Assembly: GCF_014822185.1 (NCBI RefSeq) | Contig: NZ_QVLR01000047.1 | Span: forward strand, 62,001-126,000 | DNA: 64,000 bases | Direction of reading: 5' to 3' | Source: Azoarcus sp. Aa7 | Lineage (GTDB): Bacteria; Pseudomonadota; Gammaproteobacteria; Burkholderiales; Rhodocyclaceae | In this document: positions 1 through 9,326 of the stretch, one piece after another | Layout of the letters: every line of letters begins with the position of its first letter | Numbering within the stretch: position 1 is the stretch's first letter | Program-made: the position numbers and the translations under genes | Notes under the pieces: model-generated | Told to the model about the DNA's origin: nothing | Database searches by the model: none | What the model saw: the letters and a program-made list of their open reading frames with translations, nothing else

Positions 1-1259
1 GCAGCGCGCCGATCCCGGGAAGCGAATTCGAAGTTCCCGGCTACATGGTGCTACTGGCCTTCATCTATGCGGGCGGAGGAGCGACGGTCGGCTACCTGCT
101 CGGCCGACCACTCGTGCGCGCCTCGAATCGGCTGCAGAGCGTCGAGGCCAACCTGCGCTTCAGCCTGGCGCGGGCACGCGAGAACGCCGAGGCGATCGCG
201 CTGACCCACGGCGAGGGCATGGAGCGGCGCAGCGCGGTGCAGCTCTTCGGCGACGTCGCGCGCGGCTGGAACCGCCAGACGCTGGCCTACCTCGGCATCG
301 TGTCGTTCTCGACCGCCTACGGCAACCTGATGCCGGTCTTCCCCATCCTTGTCGCCGCACCGCAGTTCATCGCCGGCGCGCTGACGCTGGGCGGCCTGAT
401 GCAGTCCGCACAGGCCTTCGAGCGTCTGGCGTCGGCGTTGTCCTGGCCGATCGACAAGCTGGGCGAGATCGCGATGTGGCGTACGTCCGCGGGGCGTGTC
501 GTGAATCTGCACGCCGCCATGCTGAAGCTCGATCTCATAGACAGCCGCGGCGAAACGTCGCGCATCAGGATCGGGCATTCGACCCGGCCCGAACTCCAGC
601 TGCGCGCCCTGTCGCTGCAGACGCCGGCCGGCGAGCCGCTGCTGCGCGACCTCGACCTGTGCGTGCGGCGCGGCGAGCGCATCCTGATCGTCGGCGACGC
701 ACACGTGACGCTCGCGCTGTTCAAGGCGGTGGCCGGCCTGTGGCCGTGGGGCGGGGGCGAGATCTGCCTGCCCGATGGCCAGGAGATGGCCTTCCTGCCG
801 CAACGCCCCTTCCTGCCGACGGACACGCTGCGGGCGGTGCTGTGCTATCCGCAGCCGCCCGAGCGTTACACGACGACCGAACTGCGCCGCGCGCTCGAAT
901 GCGCGGGCATCGACTGGCTCGCTCCGCGGCTGGACGAGAGCGACGACTGGAACCACGTGATGCCGCTACGCGCGCAGCAGCGCCTGAGTACCGCGCGGCT
1001 CTTCCTGCAGCGGCCCGCCTGGGTGTTCCTCGAGGACACGACCGACGCCTTCGACTCGAGGAGCGAAGCCCACATCATGGAGATGCTGCACCACGAGATG
1101 CCCGACATGAGCCTGCTGTCGGTGATGCGCCACGGCGGCCTGGAACACTTCTTCCACCGGCGCATCGAGCTGCACCGCAGCGGCGCACCGGAAACCGCCG
1201 CGGAGCAGGCCAACGCGCCTTCAGCAGTCGTCGCGGGTCCAGCCGAAGTCGGACGGTAG
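1..1259 (+). CDS. SbmA/BacA-like ABC transporter with degenerate ATPase domain (5' end outside window)
   Basis: The reading frame is already open at base 3, so the gene starts upstream of the window. The visible part holds the end of the ABC_membrane_2 (SbmA/BacA/YddA) membrane domain and a C-terminal nucleotide-binding domain from about base 600. Relatives import peptides or cobalamin-like compounds across the inner membrane. The ATPase domain has lost its catalytic motifs. The P-loop reads GDAHVTLAL (about bases 693-722) with no GxGKS/T. The signature reads MPLRAQQR (about 960-983) instead of LSxGEQQR. Walker B ends FLEDTTDAFD instead of FLDEATSALD. The frame is intact and the Q-loop region (LPQRPFLP) is normal, so this looks like a folded pseudo-ATPase rather than a dead gene. 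Its 3' end overlaps the convergent GH5 gene by 39 bases. Confidence 0.8.
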   Translation, partial: SAPIPGSEFEVPGYMVLLAFIYAGGGATVGYLLGRPLVRASNRLQSVEANLRFSLARARENAEAIALTHGEGMERRSAVQLFGDVARGWNRQTLAYLGIVSFSTAYGNLMPVFPILVAAPQFIAGALTLGGLMQSAQAFERLASALSWPIDKLGEIAMWRTSAGRVVNLHAAMLKLDLIDSRGETSRIRIGHSTRPELQLRALSLQTPAGEPLLRDLDLCVRRGERILIVGDAHVTLALFKAVAGLWPWGGGEICLPDGQEMAFLPQRPFLPTDTLRAVLCYPQPPERYTTTELRRALECAGIDWLAPRLDESDDWNHVMPLRAQQRLSTARLFLQRPAWVFLEDTTDAFDSRSEAHIMEMLHHEMPDMSLLSVMRHGGLEHFFHRRIELHRSGAPETAAEQANAPSAVVAGPAEVGR

Positions 1260-2345
1260 CCAGCCGCGCTCGACGCAGTCGCGGAAACACCACGCCGGCG
1301 TGGTCTCCGTCCTGTAACTCCAGAAGAACCAGCCGAGGTACTTCTCGAAGGCGAGGAGCTGCGCCGCCGCATACCCGCGGTTCGCGACATCCTGCTCGAA
1401 TGCGTCCATGTGTTCCAGCGCGTGGTTGAACGGCCCCTCCGCCCACAGCGACACGACGCGCAGGTCCAGCCCCAGGCTCCATTCGCCGCACACCGCGGGC
1501 AGCCCCAGTTCCGTGTTGATCGCGTCCGCCTCGTCGCGCCATTCGCCGCCGGCCTTCGCCATGTGCGCGAAGATGTCGGAGTCGATGTCGCGCCGGTCGA
1601 AGCACTGGTAGCGGTGCAGATCGAACATCACGTTACGGTACTGGGGCGCCTGCATGAAGCCGACGTATTCGCGGAAGGAGCGGAAACCGTCGTGAAACAC
1701 CACGGCGACGCGTTCGGCCGGACAGTAGCGGCGGATGCGCTCGTAGGCCTCGAGGTAGAAGTCCTTCAGGTACTCGGTCGGTACGTCCCAGCGCGGCTCG
1801 TTGAGGCATTCGATCGCGTACAGCGCCGCGTGGCCGCGGTAGCGCCGCGCGATGCGCTCGAGCACCGACAGCGCGTGCTCGCGATACGCCGCCTTCGTGT
1901 GCCACTCGCACACGTTGAGGATGCCGCCGTTGTCGAAGCCGTTCTGGCAGCCGGGCGCGGCGTGCAGGTCCAGCATCACGCGCAGGCCGAATTCGGCGGC
2001 CCAGTCCATCGCGCGGTCGAGCACGTCGATGCCGCCTGCGACGAAGGGATGCGGGTTCGTCCCGTAGGCGCGGTGGTATGGATAGTCCGGACCGAAGATC
2101 CAGTGCCCGAACGGGATGCGCACCGCGTTGAGGCCGCGCTCGGCGATCCACGCGAAATCCTCGCGCGTGATCCAGCGGTTCCAGTGCCCGCGCAGGCGCT
2201 CGGCAGCGGCCGGCCCCAGCTCGGCGCAGAAGCTCGTCTCGTCGGTCGCGGCAAGCCCCGCAAAGAGGCTGGGCACCATCCACCGCTCCAGCAGCAGCCA
2301 GCTTCCGAGATTGACGCCACGCAATTCCGGAGTGATCCAGTCCAT
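1221..2345 (-). CDS. Glycoside hydrolase family 5 (exo-beta-1,3-glucanase-like)
   Basis: A 374-residue GH5 TIM-barrel hydrolase. The N-terminus GVNLGSWLLLERW (residues 11-22) is the hallmark of the Exg1-like beta-1,3-glucosidase subgroup. The acid/base is Glu183 in the LNEP motif and the nucleophile is Glu288 in VCGEWS. I see no signal peptide, so a cytoplasmic role in beta-glucan or glucoside turnover is likely. The start at 2345 was chosen because a GGAGG-type ribosome site precedes it and the conserved domain begins at once; an upstream in-frame extension to 2516 looks non-coding. It is divergent from the GH13 gene, suggesting a shared saccharide theme. The exact substrate is not determinable from sequence. 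Confidence 0.85.
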   Translation of the reverse strand: MDWITPELRGVNLGSWLLLERWMVPSLFAGLAATDETSFCAELGPAAAERLRGHWNRWITREDFAWIAERGLNAVRIPFGHWIFGPDYPYHRAYGTNPHPFVAGGIDVLDRAMDWAAEFGLRVMLDLHAAPGCQNGFDNGGILNVCEWHTKAAYREHALSVLERIARRYRGHAALYAIECLNEPRWDVPTEYLKDFYLEAYERIRRYCPAERVAVVFHDGFRSFREYVGFMQAPQYRNVMFDLHRYQCFDRRDIDSDIFAHMAKAGGEWRDEADAINTELGLPAVCGEWSLGLDLRVVSLWAEGPFNHALEHMDAFEQDVANRGYAAAQLLAFEKYLGWFFWSYRTETTPAWCFRDCVERGWLPSDFGWTRDDC

Positions 2346-2517
2346 GCCCTCGCCCTCCTCCGCTTTGCCCTGCCGGCGACCATCCGGGCCGTGGGGAATG
2401 ACACTCCCGTTCTGGATAATGTATTGCACCCCGGACGCCCGGTCCCTGCAGTTTCGCACAGAGACGATCGCCCGCCTGCGGCAGACTGGCGACATGCGAT
2501 GCGCGCGGAGTGGCACG

Positions 2518-4191
2518 ATGGGCGACAGATGGTGGCAGCGGGCAGTCGTCTACCAGATCTACCCGCGCAGCTTCATGGACACGAACGGCGACGGCATCGG
2601 CGACCTGCCGGGCATCCTCGCCCGCCTCGACTACCTCGAATGGCTGGGCGTCGACACGCTGTGGCTGTGCCCGGTCTACCGCTCGCCCAACGACGACAAC
2701 GGCTACGACATCTCGGACTACTGCGCGATCATGGCCGAGTTCGGCACCATGGCCGACTTCGACCGCCTGCTCGCCGCAGCGCACCGCCGCGGCCTGCGCA
2801 TGATCCTCGACCTCGTCATCAACCACACCAGCGACGCGCATCCGTGGTTCATCGAATCAAGGTCTTCACGCGACAACCCGAAGCGCGACTGGTACCTCTG
2901 GCGTAACGGCAGGAACGGCGGCCCGCCGAACAACTGGGAGAGCATCTTCCGCGGCCCGGCGTGGGAACACGACGCGGCGACCGACCAGTGGTACCTGCAC
3001 CTGTTCACACGCCGCCAGCCCGACCTCGACTGGGAGAACCCGGCCGTGCGCGCGGCGATCCACGCGATGATGTGCTGGTGGCTGGACAAGGGCGTGGACG
3101 GCTTCCGCATCGACGCGATCACGCATATCAGGAAGGCGCCGGGGCTGCCCGACATGCCCAACCCGCAGGGCCTCGCGCAGATCGCCGCCTACCCCTGCCA
3201 CATGAACGTCGCCGGCATCCTCGACTACGTCGACGAGCTTGCCCGCGAGACGCTCGCCGGGCGCGACGCAATGACCGTCGGCGAGGCCAACGGCATCGGC
3301 CCACAGGAGGCAGAGGAATGGGTCGGGACGACGCGCGGGCGCCTGTCGATGATCCTGCAGTTCGAGCACTGGCACCTGTGGTCGAATGCCCCGCAGGCGG
3401 CGCTCGACGTGCGTGCGCTCAAACGCATCCTCGGCCGCTGGCAGCGCGCGCTGCACGGGCGCGGCTGGAACGCGCTGTATCTGGAAAACCACGACCTGCC
3501 GCGCGTCGTCTCGCGCTGGGGCGACCCGCAGCACTACCCGCGCGAGAGCGCGACCGCGCTCGCGACGATGTACTTCCTGATGGAAGGCACGCCCTTCATC
3601 TACCAGGGACAGGAACTGGGCCTCGCCAACGCCGAGTTCGCCAGCCTCGCCGAGTTCCGCGACAGCTTCGCGCACAACCGCATCGCCGAGATGCGCGCGT
3701 CGGGGATGAGCGAGGATGCGATTCTCGACGAGATGCGCCGCACCGGCCGCGACACCTCGCGCACGCCCATGCCTTGGGACGACGGCCCGCAGAGCGGTTT
3801 CACGACCGGGGCGCCGTGGCTCGCGGCGCACCAGGATTACCGCCGCCTCAACGTCGCGCGCCAGCAGGCCGACCCGGACTCGGTGCTCAACCACTACCGC
3901 GCACTGATCGCGCTGCGCCGGCGCGAACCGGTGCTGATCCACGGCCGCTACGCCGCCCTCGCAGCGCGAAGCACGCGGATCTACGCCTACACCCGCGGCG
4001 AAGGCAACGAACGCATCGCCGTGATCTGCAACCTGAGCGCCCGCCCCGCGACCTTCCGCCACGCGGGCTTCGCGCTCGACTCCGCCGGCCTGCTGCTCGC
4101 GAACCGCCCGGTCGCGACACACGGTCCGCGCCGCGCGCTGAGCCTCGCGCCGTGGGAGGCGCGCGTCTATCGGGTCGCGACCGCGTCCTGA
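2518..4191 (+). CDS. GH13 alpha-glucosidase / oligo-1,6-glucosidase
   Basis: A 557-residue alpha-amylase-superfamily enzyme hydrolysing terminal alpha-glucosidic bonds of short oligosaccharides in the cytoplasm. The opening WWQRAVVYQIYPRSF is typical of the family. The catalytic set is complete: nucleophile Asp199 (FRIDA), acid/base Glu256 (VGEAN) and transition-state Asp326 (ENHD). The C-terminal beta domain is present. The start at 2518 has a GGAG site seven bases upstream; the in-frame ATG at 2494 is a poorer alternative. It overlaps the convergent rmuC gene by 25 bases. Choosing between alpha-glucosidase, oligo-1,6-glucosidase and sucrose-type activity needs subfamily analysis. Confidence 0.88.
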   Translation: MGDRWWQRAVVYQIYPRSFMDTNGDGIGDLPGILARLDYLEWLGVDTLWLCPVYRSPNDDNGYDISDYCAIMAEFGTMADFDRLLAAAHRRGLRMILDLVINHTSDAHPWFIESRSSRDNPKRDWYLWRNGRNGGPPNNWESIFRGPAWEHDAATDQWYLHLFTRRQPDLDWENPAVRAAIHAMMCWWLDKGVDGFRIDAITHIRKAPGLPDMPNPQGLAQIAAYPCHMNVAGILDYVDELARETLAGRDAMTVGEANGIGPQEAEEWVGTTRGRLSMILQFEHWHLWSNAPQAALDVRALKRILGRWQRALHGRGWNALYLENHDLPRVVSRWGDPQHYPRESATALATMYFLMEGTPFIYQGQELGLANAEFASLAEFRDSFAHNRIAEMRASGMSEDAILDEMRRTGRDTSRTPMPWDDGPQSGFTTGAPWLAAHQDYRRLNVARQQADPDSVLNHYRALIALRRREPVLIHGRYAALAARSTRIYAYTRGEGNERIAVICNLSARPATFRHAGFALDSAGLLLANRPVATHGPRRALSLAPWEARVYRVATAS

Positions 4192-5555
4192 GCCGCGACA
4201 GGCGGCGCAGCGGCCGCCTCGCCGTCCTCCGCCGCCTCGACCATCCCCTCCGGCAGCACCTTCGTCGGCTTCACGCCGAGCTGCTTCAGCATCTCCGCCT
4301 GCCGGATCACGTTGCCGCGCCCGCTCGCGAGCTTGTTGTGCGCGGCGTCATAGGCCGTCTGCGCCTGCTTCAGGCGGTTGCCGACCGATTCCAGGTCCTC
4401 GACGAAACCGACGAGCTTGTCGTAGAGCTCCGCGCCGCGCTTGGCGATGTCCTGCGCGTTGCGGTTCTGCGCCTCCTGGCGCCACAGGTGGGCGACGGTG
4501 CGCACGACGAAGAGCAGCGTCGACGGACTCACGAGCAGCACGTTCTTCTGCCACGCGTCCATGAAGAGCTCGCGGTCGTGCGTCACCGCGAGCATGAAGG
4601 CCGGTTCGATCGGCACGAACATCAGCACGAAATCGAGCGACTTCAGGCCGTACAGATCCTGGTAGTTGCGTTCGGACAGGCCCTTGATGTGTGCGCGCAC
4701 CGAATCGAGATGGCGTTTCGCCGCGGCGTTGCGCTCGCCCTCGTCCTCGGCGCTCGCGTAGTCCTCGTAGGCGGTCAGCGACACCTTCGCGTCGACGACG
4801 AGATGGCGGTCCTCCGGGAGGTGGATCACCACGTCGGGCTGGCCGCGCGAACCGTCGTCGCGCGTGTGGCTCTCCTGCACGTCGTATTCCTCGCCCTTCC
4901 TCAGGCCGGAAGCTTCCAGCACGCGCTCGAGGATCAGCTCGCCCCAGTTGCCCTGCGCCTTGCTCGATCCCTTGAGCGCACGCGTCAGGTTCTTCGCGTC
5001 CTGGCTCAGCGACTGATTGAGCTCCATCAGCTGGCGCACCTGCTCCGCCAGCGCGCTGCGGTCCTTGCCCTCCTGCACATAGACCTGCTCGACCTTACCC
5101 TGGAACTCGTGCAGCTTCACGCGCAGCGGGTCGAGGAGCTGGCCGAGGTTGGTCCGGTTCTGCTCGGTGAAGCGCTTCGACTTCTCCTCGAGGACGTCGT
5201 TGGCGAGGCTCTTGAACTGGTCGGTGAGGCTCTCGCGCGCCGTCATCAACATCGCGAGCTTGTCGTCGGCCGCGCGACGTTCGGCGTCGAGGCGGCTATC
5301 GAGCGCGGCAAGCCGGCTGCGCGCCTCCGCGAGCTGTGCGGCTGTCGCCGCGAGCTGCTGTTCCAGCCCGGCGACGCGCGAGGCCCGTTCGGTCGCCGCC
5401 GCGAGTTCGACGCGCACCTCCGCGCGCCCCTGTTCGATCGCCGCCGCAGCCGCCTCTGCCGCCCGCCCGCGCAGCAGCAGCCACACGAGCAGCGCACCGG
5501 CGACCACCCCGCCCAGCACCGCGACCAACACCACCCCTGCCGAACCGCTCTCCAT
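4167..5555 (-). CDS. rmuC: DNA recombination protein RmuC
   Basis: A 462-residue RmuC protein, a PD-(D/E)XK-type nuclease-like factor linked to limiting inversions at short repeats. An N-terminal transmembrane segment (about residues 6-28) is followed by a long Ala/Glu/Arg-rich coiled coil to about residue 140, then the RmuC domain (blocks WGELILERVLEASGL, DVVIHLPEDRHLVVDAKVSL, LMFVPIEPAF). The start at 5555 follows a GGCGGA site and places the membrane segment at the N-terminus; the longer in-frame extension to 5654 lacks that signature. The Ala/Pro-rich tail is weakly conserved. It is divergent from the Atm1-like gene. Confidence 0.9.
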   Translation of the reverse strand: MESGSAGVVLVAVLGGVVAGALLVWLLLRGRAAEAAAAAIEQGRAEVRVELAAATERASRVAGLEQQLAATAAQLAEARSRLAALDSRLDAERRAADDKLAMLMTARESLTDQFKSLANDVLEEKSKRFTEQNRTNLGQLLDPLRVKLHEFQGKVEQVYVQEGKDRSALAEQVRQLMELNQSLSQDAKNLTRALKGSSKAQGNWGELILERVLEASGLRKGEEYDVQESHTRDDGSRGQPDVVIHLPEDRHLVVDAKVSLTAYEDYASAEDEGERNAAAKRHLDSVRAHIKGLSERNYQDLYGLKSLDFVLMFVPIEPAFMLAVTHDRELFMDAWQKNVLLVSPSTLLFVVRTVAHLWRQEAQNRNAQDIAKRGAELYDKLVGFVEDLESVGNRLKQAQTAYDAAHNKLASGRGNVIRQAEMLKQLGVKPTKVLPEGMVEAAEDGEAAAAPPVAAQDAVATR

Positions 5556-5641
5556 CGTTCCGCCATCCCGTTTCGTCTGCCGCGCCCCGGCCAGGGCGGG
5601 CGAAAGGCGAAATGGTAGCGCCCGCACGTTAGAATTACCTG

Positions 5642-7465
5642 ATGAGACGCGCACCCGCCACCGCCCTGCCCGGCCCCGAGCCGACCGAACGCCACGACTG
5701 GCAGACGATCAAGAGCCTGTTCCCCTACATTTGGGCCTACAAGGTCCGCGTCCTGTTCGCACTGTCCTGCCTCGTCGCCGCCAAGGGCGCGAACGTCACG
5801 GTGCCGCTGATCTTCAAGCAGCTCATCGACCGGCTCGCGCTCACCACCGAACAGGCCTTCATCGTCGTGCCTGCGGCGCTGCTGCTCGCCTACGGCGTGC
5901 TGCGTTTCTCGACCTCGCTGTTCACCGAGCTGCGCGAGATCGTGTTCGCGCGCGTCACGCAGCAGGCCGTGCGCGAGATCGCGCTGCGCGTGTTCCGCCA
6001 CCTGCACGCGCTGTCGCTGCGCTTCCACCTCGAGCGGCAGACCGGCGGGCTCACGCGCGACATCGAACGCGGCACGCGCTCGATCGGCTCGCTGATCAGC
6101 TACACGCTGTACTCCATCCTGCCGACCCTGATCGAGATCGGGCTGGTCGTCGGCATCCTGCTCATGAAGTACGACGCCGTGTTCGCGCTGATCACGCTCG
6201 GCACGCTGGTGCTCTACATCTTCTTCACGATCCACATCACCAACTGGCGCACCGTGCTGCGCCGCCACGCGAACGAACTCGACTCCGCCGCCAACGCCCG
6301 CGCGATCGACAGCCTGATCAACTTCGAGACGGTGAAGTACTTCAACAACGAGGACTTCGAGGCGCGCCGCTACGACGAGCAGATGCAGAAGTGGACCAAC
6401 GCCCAGGTCACCAACCAGATGTCGCTGTCGGCGCTCAACATCGGCCAGGCGGCGATCATCGCGGTCGGCGTCACGGCGATGATGTGGCAGGCCGCAAGTC
6501 GCGTGGCAACCGGCGCGATGACGATCGGCGACATCGTGCTGGTCAACGCCTTCCTGATCCAGCTCTACATCCCGCTCAACTTCCTCGGCGTGCTGTACCG
6601 CGAGCTGCGCCAGTCGCTCACCGACATCGAGCGCATGTTCGGCCTGATGCACCAGCACCGCGAAGTCGCGGACGCGCCCGACGCGCTCGCGCTGCCGCCC
6701 GGCCCCGCGAGCGTGTACTTCGAGCATGTCGGCTTCGCCTACGACCCGAAGCGCGCCATCCTGCACGACGTCGACTTCGCGATTCCCGCCGGGCGCACCG
6801 TCGCCGTGGTCGGCCATTCGGGCTCGGGCAAATCGACCCTCGCGCGCCTGCTGTACCGCTTCTACGACGTCCAGCAGGGCGCGATCCGCGTGAACGGCCA
6901 CGACCTGCGCGCGCTCACGCAGGCGAGCCTGCGCCGCGCGATCGGCATCGTCCCGCAGGACACGGTGCTGTTCAACGACACGCTGTTCTACAACATCCAG
7001 TACGGCCGCCCCGACGCGAGCCGGGCCGAGGTCGAGGCCGCCGCACGCGCCGCGCAACTCATCGACTTCATCGCACGCCTCCCCGACGGCTGGGAGACGC
7101 GCGTCGGCGAGCGCGGGCTGAAGCTCTCCGGCGGCGAGAAGCAGCGCGTCGCGATTGCGCGCGCGCTGCTCAAGAACCCGGCCATCCTGATCTTCGACGA
7201 GGCCACCTCGGCGCTGGACTCCAAGACGGAGAAGGCAATCCAGGCCCAGCTCGACCTCGCCGCCGAAGGGCGCACCGCGCTCGTGATCGCGCACCGGCTA
7301 TCGACCATCATGAACGCGGACGAGATCATCGTGCTCGACCAGGGCCACATCGTCGAGCGCGGCACGCATGCCGAATTGCTCGCGCGCGGCGCCGACTACG
7401 CCCGCATGTGGGCCCTGCAGCAGCAGGAGCGCGAGGAAGCGCTGCTGGCGGACTCCAGTCCCTAA
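5642..7465 (+). CDS. Atm1/HMT1-type ABC exporter (fused permease-ATPase)
   Basis: A 607-residue half transporter with a six-helix ABC type-I membrane domain (about residues 35-320) and a C-terminal ATPase. Walker A (GHSGSGKST), signature (LSGGEKQR), Walker B (ILIFDEATSALD) and H-loop (IAHRLST) are intact. The membrane-domain block NFETVKYFNNEDFE is diagnostic of the Atm1/ABCB7 group, which exports glutathione-linked sulfur or metal compounds from the cytoplasm. In bacteria these proteins give heavy-metal tolerance. The Kef-type antiporter downstream is also a glutathione-linked family, a suggestive but unproven link. The start ATG is at 5642, in a short divergent gap with rmuC. Confidence 0.88.
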   Translation: MRRAPATALPGPEPTERHDWQTIKSLFPYIWAYKVRVLFALSCLVAAKGANVTVPLIFKQLIDRLALTTEQAFIVVPAALLLAYGVLRFSTSLFTELREIVFARVTQQAVREIALRVFRHLHALSLRFHLERQTGGLTRDIERGTRSIGSLISYTLYSILPTLIEIGLVVGILLMKYDAVFALITLGTLVLYIFFTIHITNWRTVLRRHANELDSAANARAIDSLINFETVKYFNNEDFEARRYDEQMQKWTNAQVTNQMSLSALNIGQAAIIAVGVTAMMWQAASRVATGAMTIGDIVLVNAFLIQLYIPLNFLGVLYRELRQSLTDIERMFGLMHQHREVADAPDALALPPGPASVYFEHVGFAYDPKRAILHDVDFAIPAGRTVAVVGHSGSGKSTLARLLYRFYDVQQGAIRVNGHDLRALTQASLRRAIGIVPQDTVLFNDTLFYNIQYGRPDASRAEVEAAARAAQLIDFIARLPDGWETRVGERGLKLSGGEKQRVAIARALLKNPAILIFDEATSALDSKTEKAIQAQLDLAAEGRTALVIAHRLSTIMNADEIIVLDQGHIVERGTHAELLARGADYARMWALQQQEREEALLADSSP

Positions 7466-7564
7466 GCCCGGCGCTGCGCACACCCCGCAGGCAGTGTTGT
7501 CCGCAAGTTCTGGGGGCGCACCGATCCGATACACTTACGGCATACGACAAGACAAGATCCGTTA

Positions 7565-9304
7565 ATGGACGCGCACGACGCACCCGCCTTCCTTCACGAA
7601 GTCATCCTGTTCCTCGCGCTCGCCGGCGTGCTGATCCCGCTGCTGCAGCGGCGCAGCATCAATCCGGTGCTCGGTTTCCTCGCGGTCGGGATGATCGTCG
7701 GCCCCTTCGGCCTCGGCCAGCACACCGACAGCTCGCCTTGGCTGCGCTACCTGACCTTCTCGCGCCAGGAAGACGTCGCCGTCTTCGCCGAGTTCGGCGT
7801 GATCTTCCTGATGTTCATGATCGGGCTGGAGATGTCCGTAGACCGCCTGTGGGCGATGCGCCGCCTCGTGTTCGGGCTGGGCCACCTGCAGGTCGGCCTG
7901 TCGGCACTCACGATCGGCGGCATCGCCTACGCGTTCGGCAACAGCATCGAATCGTCCGTCGTGCTCGGCCTCGTCCTGAGCTTCTCCTCGACCGCCGTCG
8001 TGATGCAGCTGCTCACGCAACGGCGCGAGCTCGGCACCCCGCTCGGCCAGGCGACCTTCTCCGTGCTGCTGTTCCAGGATCTCGCCGTCGTGCCGCTGCT
8101 GGTCCTGGTCACGGTGCTGGGCCAGAAGTCGGGGGACAGCGTCGCCGCGCTGATGGCCATCGCCGCGCTCAAGGGCGTCATCACCGTCGGTCTGATCTAC
8201 TTTATCGGCAGCCGCGTCGTACGCCCGCTCTTCCACCAGATCGCGGCAAGCCGCCAGTCCGAATCCTTCATGGCCGTGACGCTGCTGACGACCCTGGGCG
8301 TCGCCGTGCTCACGCAGGCGGCCGGATTGTCGATGGAGATGGGGGCGCTCCTCGCGGGCCTGCTGATCGCCGAGACCGAGTTCCGCCACGAGGTCGAGGT
8401 CACGATCGAGCCCTTCAAGGGCCTGCTGATGGGCGTGTTCTTCATGTCGGTGGGCATGGGCATCGACATCAGCGCGATCCTCGCCAGGCCGCTGCTGCTG
8501 CCGCTGTCGGTGATCGGCGTGCTCGCGATCAAGGCGCTGATCCTGATCGTGCTGTTCCGTCTCTTCGGCCTGTCCTGGGGGCGCGCGACCGAAGGCGGCA
8601 TCATGCTCGGACAGGGTGGAGAATTCGCCTTCATCGTCATCGGCATGGCGCTCGGCCTCGACCTGCTCGATCCGCAGGTCGGCCACTTCATGCTGCTGGT
8701 GGTCGGCCTGTCGATGCTCGTCACGCCGTCGCTCACCCTGCTCGGCCGCAAGCTCGGCAACAGCATCGACGCGCGCGTCGGCAAACCCGTCTTCGCCGAA
8801 GACCGGCAGCTCGAACAGCTCAGCGGCCACGTGATCATCGCCGGCTACGGCCGTGTCGGCCGGCTCATCGGCGAACTGCTGTCCGAGCAGGGCATCCCCT
8901 ACCTCGCGCTGGAATCCGATGCGAAGCTCGTCAAGCAGATGCGCGCGGAAGAGGCCCCGGTGTATTTCGGCGATGCGAGCCGCCCGGAGCTACTGCGCCG
9001 ACTGCACCTCGAACGCGCCGTTGCGGTCGTGCTGACGATGGACCGCACGGCGGCCGCGCTGCATGCCGTCAAGGGCATCCGCGCCACCTCGCCCAACATC
9101 CGCATCGCCGCCCGCGCGCGCGACGAGGCCCACGCGCAGGCCCTGCGCGACGCCGGCGCGACGGTCGTAATCCCCGAAACCCTCGAATCGGGCCTGCAGC
9201 TCGCCGGCTCGGTGTTCGAGACGCTGGGCGTCCCCGGCGACGTCGCGACCCGCCTGCTCGAACAGGAACGCGCGCGCCGCATCGCCGTGTTCCGCCCCAG
9301 CTGA
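7565..9304 (+). CDS. CPA2 monovalent cation:proton antiporter (KefB/KefC family)
   Basis: A 579-residue inner-membrane K+/H+ antiporter. Twelve or so hydrophobic helices cover residues 1-390, with family blocks PLLQRRSINPVLGFLAVG and LSFSSTAVVMQLL. A cytoplasmic RCK/TrkA-N Rossmann domain starts near residue 425 (HVIIAGYGRVGRLIGELL), with an acidic residue after the second strand as in NAD(H)-binding RCK domains. Kef systems acidify the cytoplasm on electrophile stress. I cannot say whether this one is glutathione-gated. It stands 100 bases downstream of the ABC exporter and just upstream of the asparaginase gene. Confidence 0.88.
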   Translation: MDAHDAPAFLHEVILFLALAGVLIPLLQRRSINPVLGFLAVGMIVGPFGLGQHTDSSPWLRYLTFSRQEDVAVFAEFGVIFLMFMIGLEMSVDRLWAMRRLVFGLGHLQVGLSALTIGGIAYAFGNSIESSVVLGLVLSFSSTAVVMQLLTQRRELGTPLGQATFSVLLFQDLAVVPLLVLVTVLGQKSGDSVAALMAIAALKGVITVGLIYFIGSRVVRPLFHQIAASRQSESFMAVTLLTTLGVAVLTQAAGLSMEMGALLAGLLIAETEFRHEVEVTIEPFKGLLMGVFFMSVGMGIDISAILARPLLLPLSVIGVLAIKALILIVLFRLFGLSWGRATEGGIMLGQGGEFAFIVIGMALGLDLLDPQVGHFMLLVVGLSMLVTPSLTLLGRKLGNSIDARVGKPVFAEDRQLEQLSGHVIIAGYGRVGRLIGELLSEQGIPYLALESDAKLVKQMRAEEAPVYFGDASRPELLRRLHLERAVAVVLTMDRTAAALHAVKGIRATSPNIRIAARARDEAHAQALRDAGATVVIPETLESGLQLAGSVFETLGVPGDVATRLLEQERARRIAVFRPS

Positions 9305-9326
9305 TTCCCCGCCGGAGGAAGCCGCC

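Noticed and set aside
2346-2517. Promoters in the gap between the divergent GH5 and GH13 genes
   Set aside because: GATAAT at 2415-2420 has no -35 at suitable distance on either strand; left as an unassigned intergenic region.
2961-5618. Long plus-strand frame across the GH13 and rmuC genes
   Set aside because: Low-complexity translation overlapping two clearly recognisable genes.
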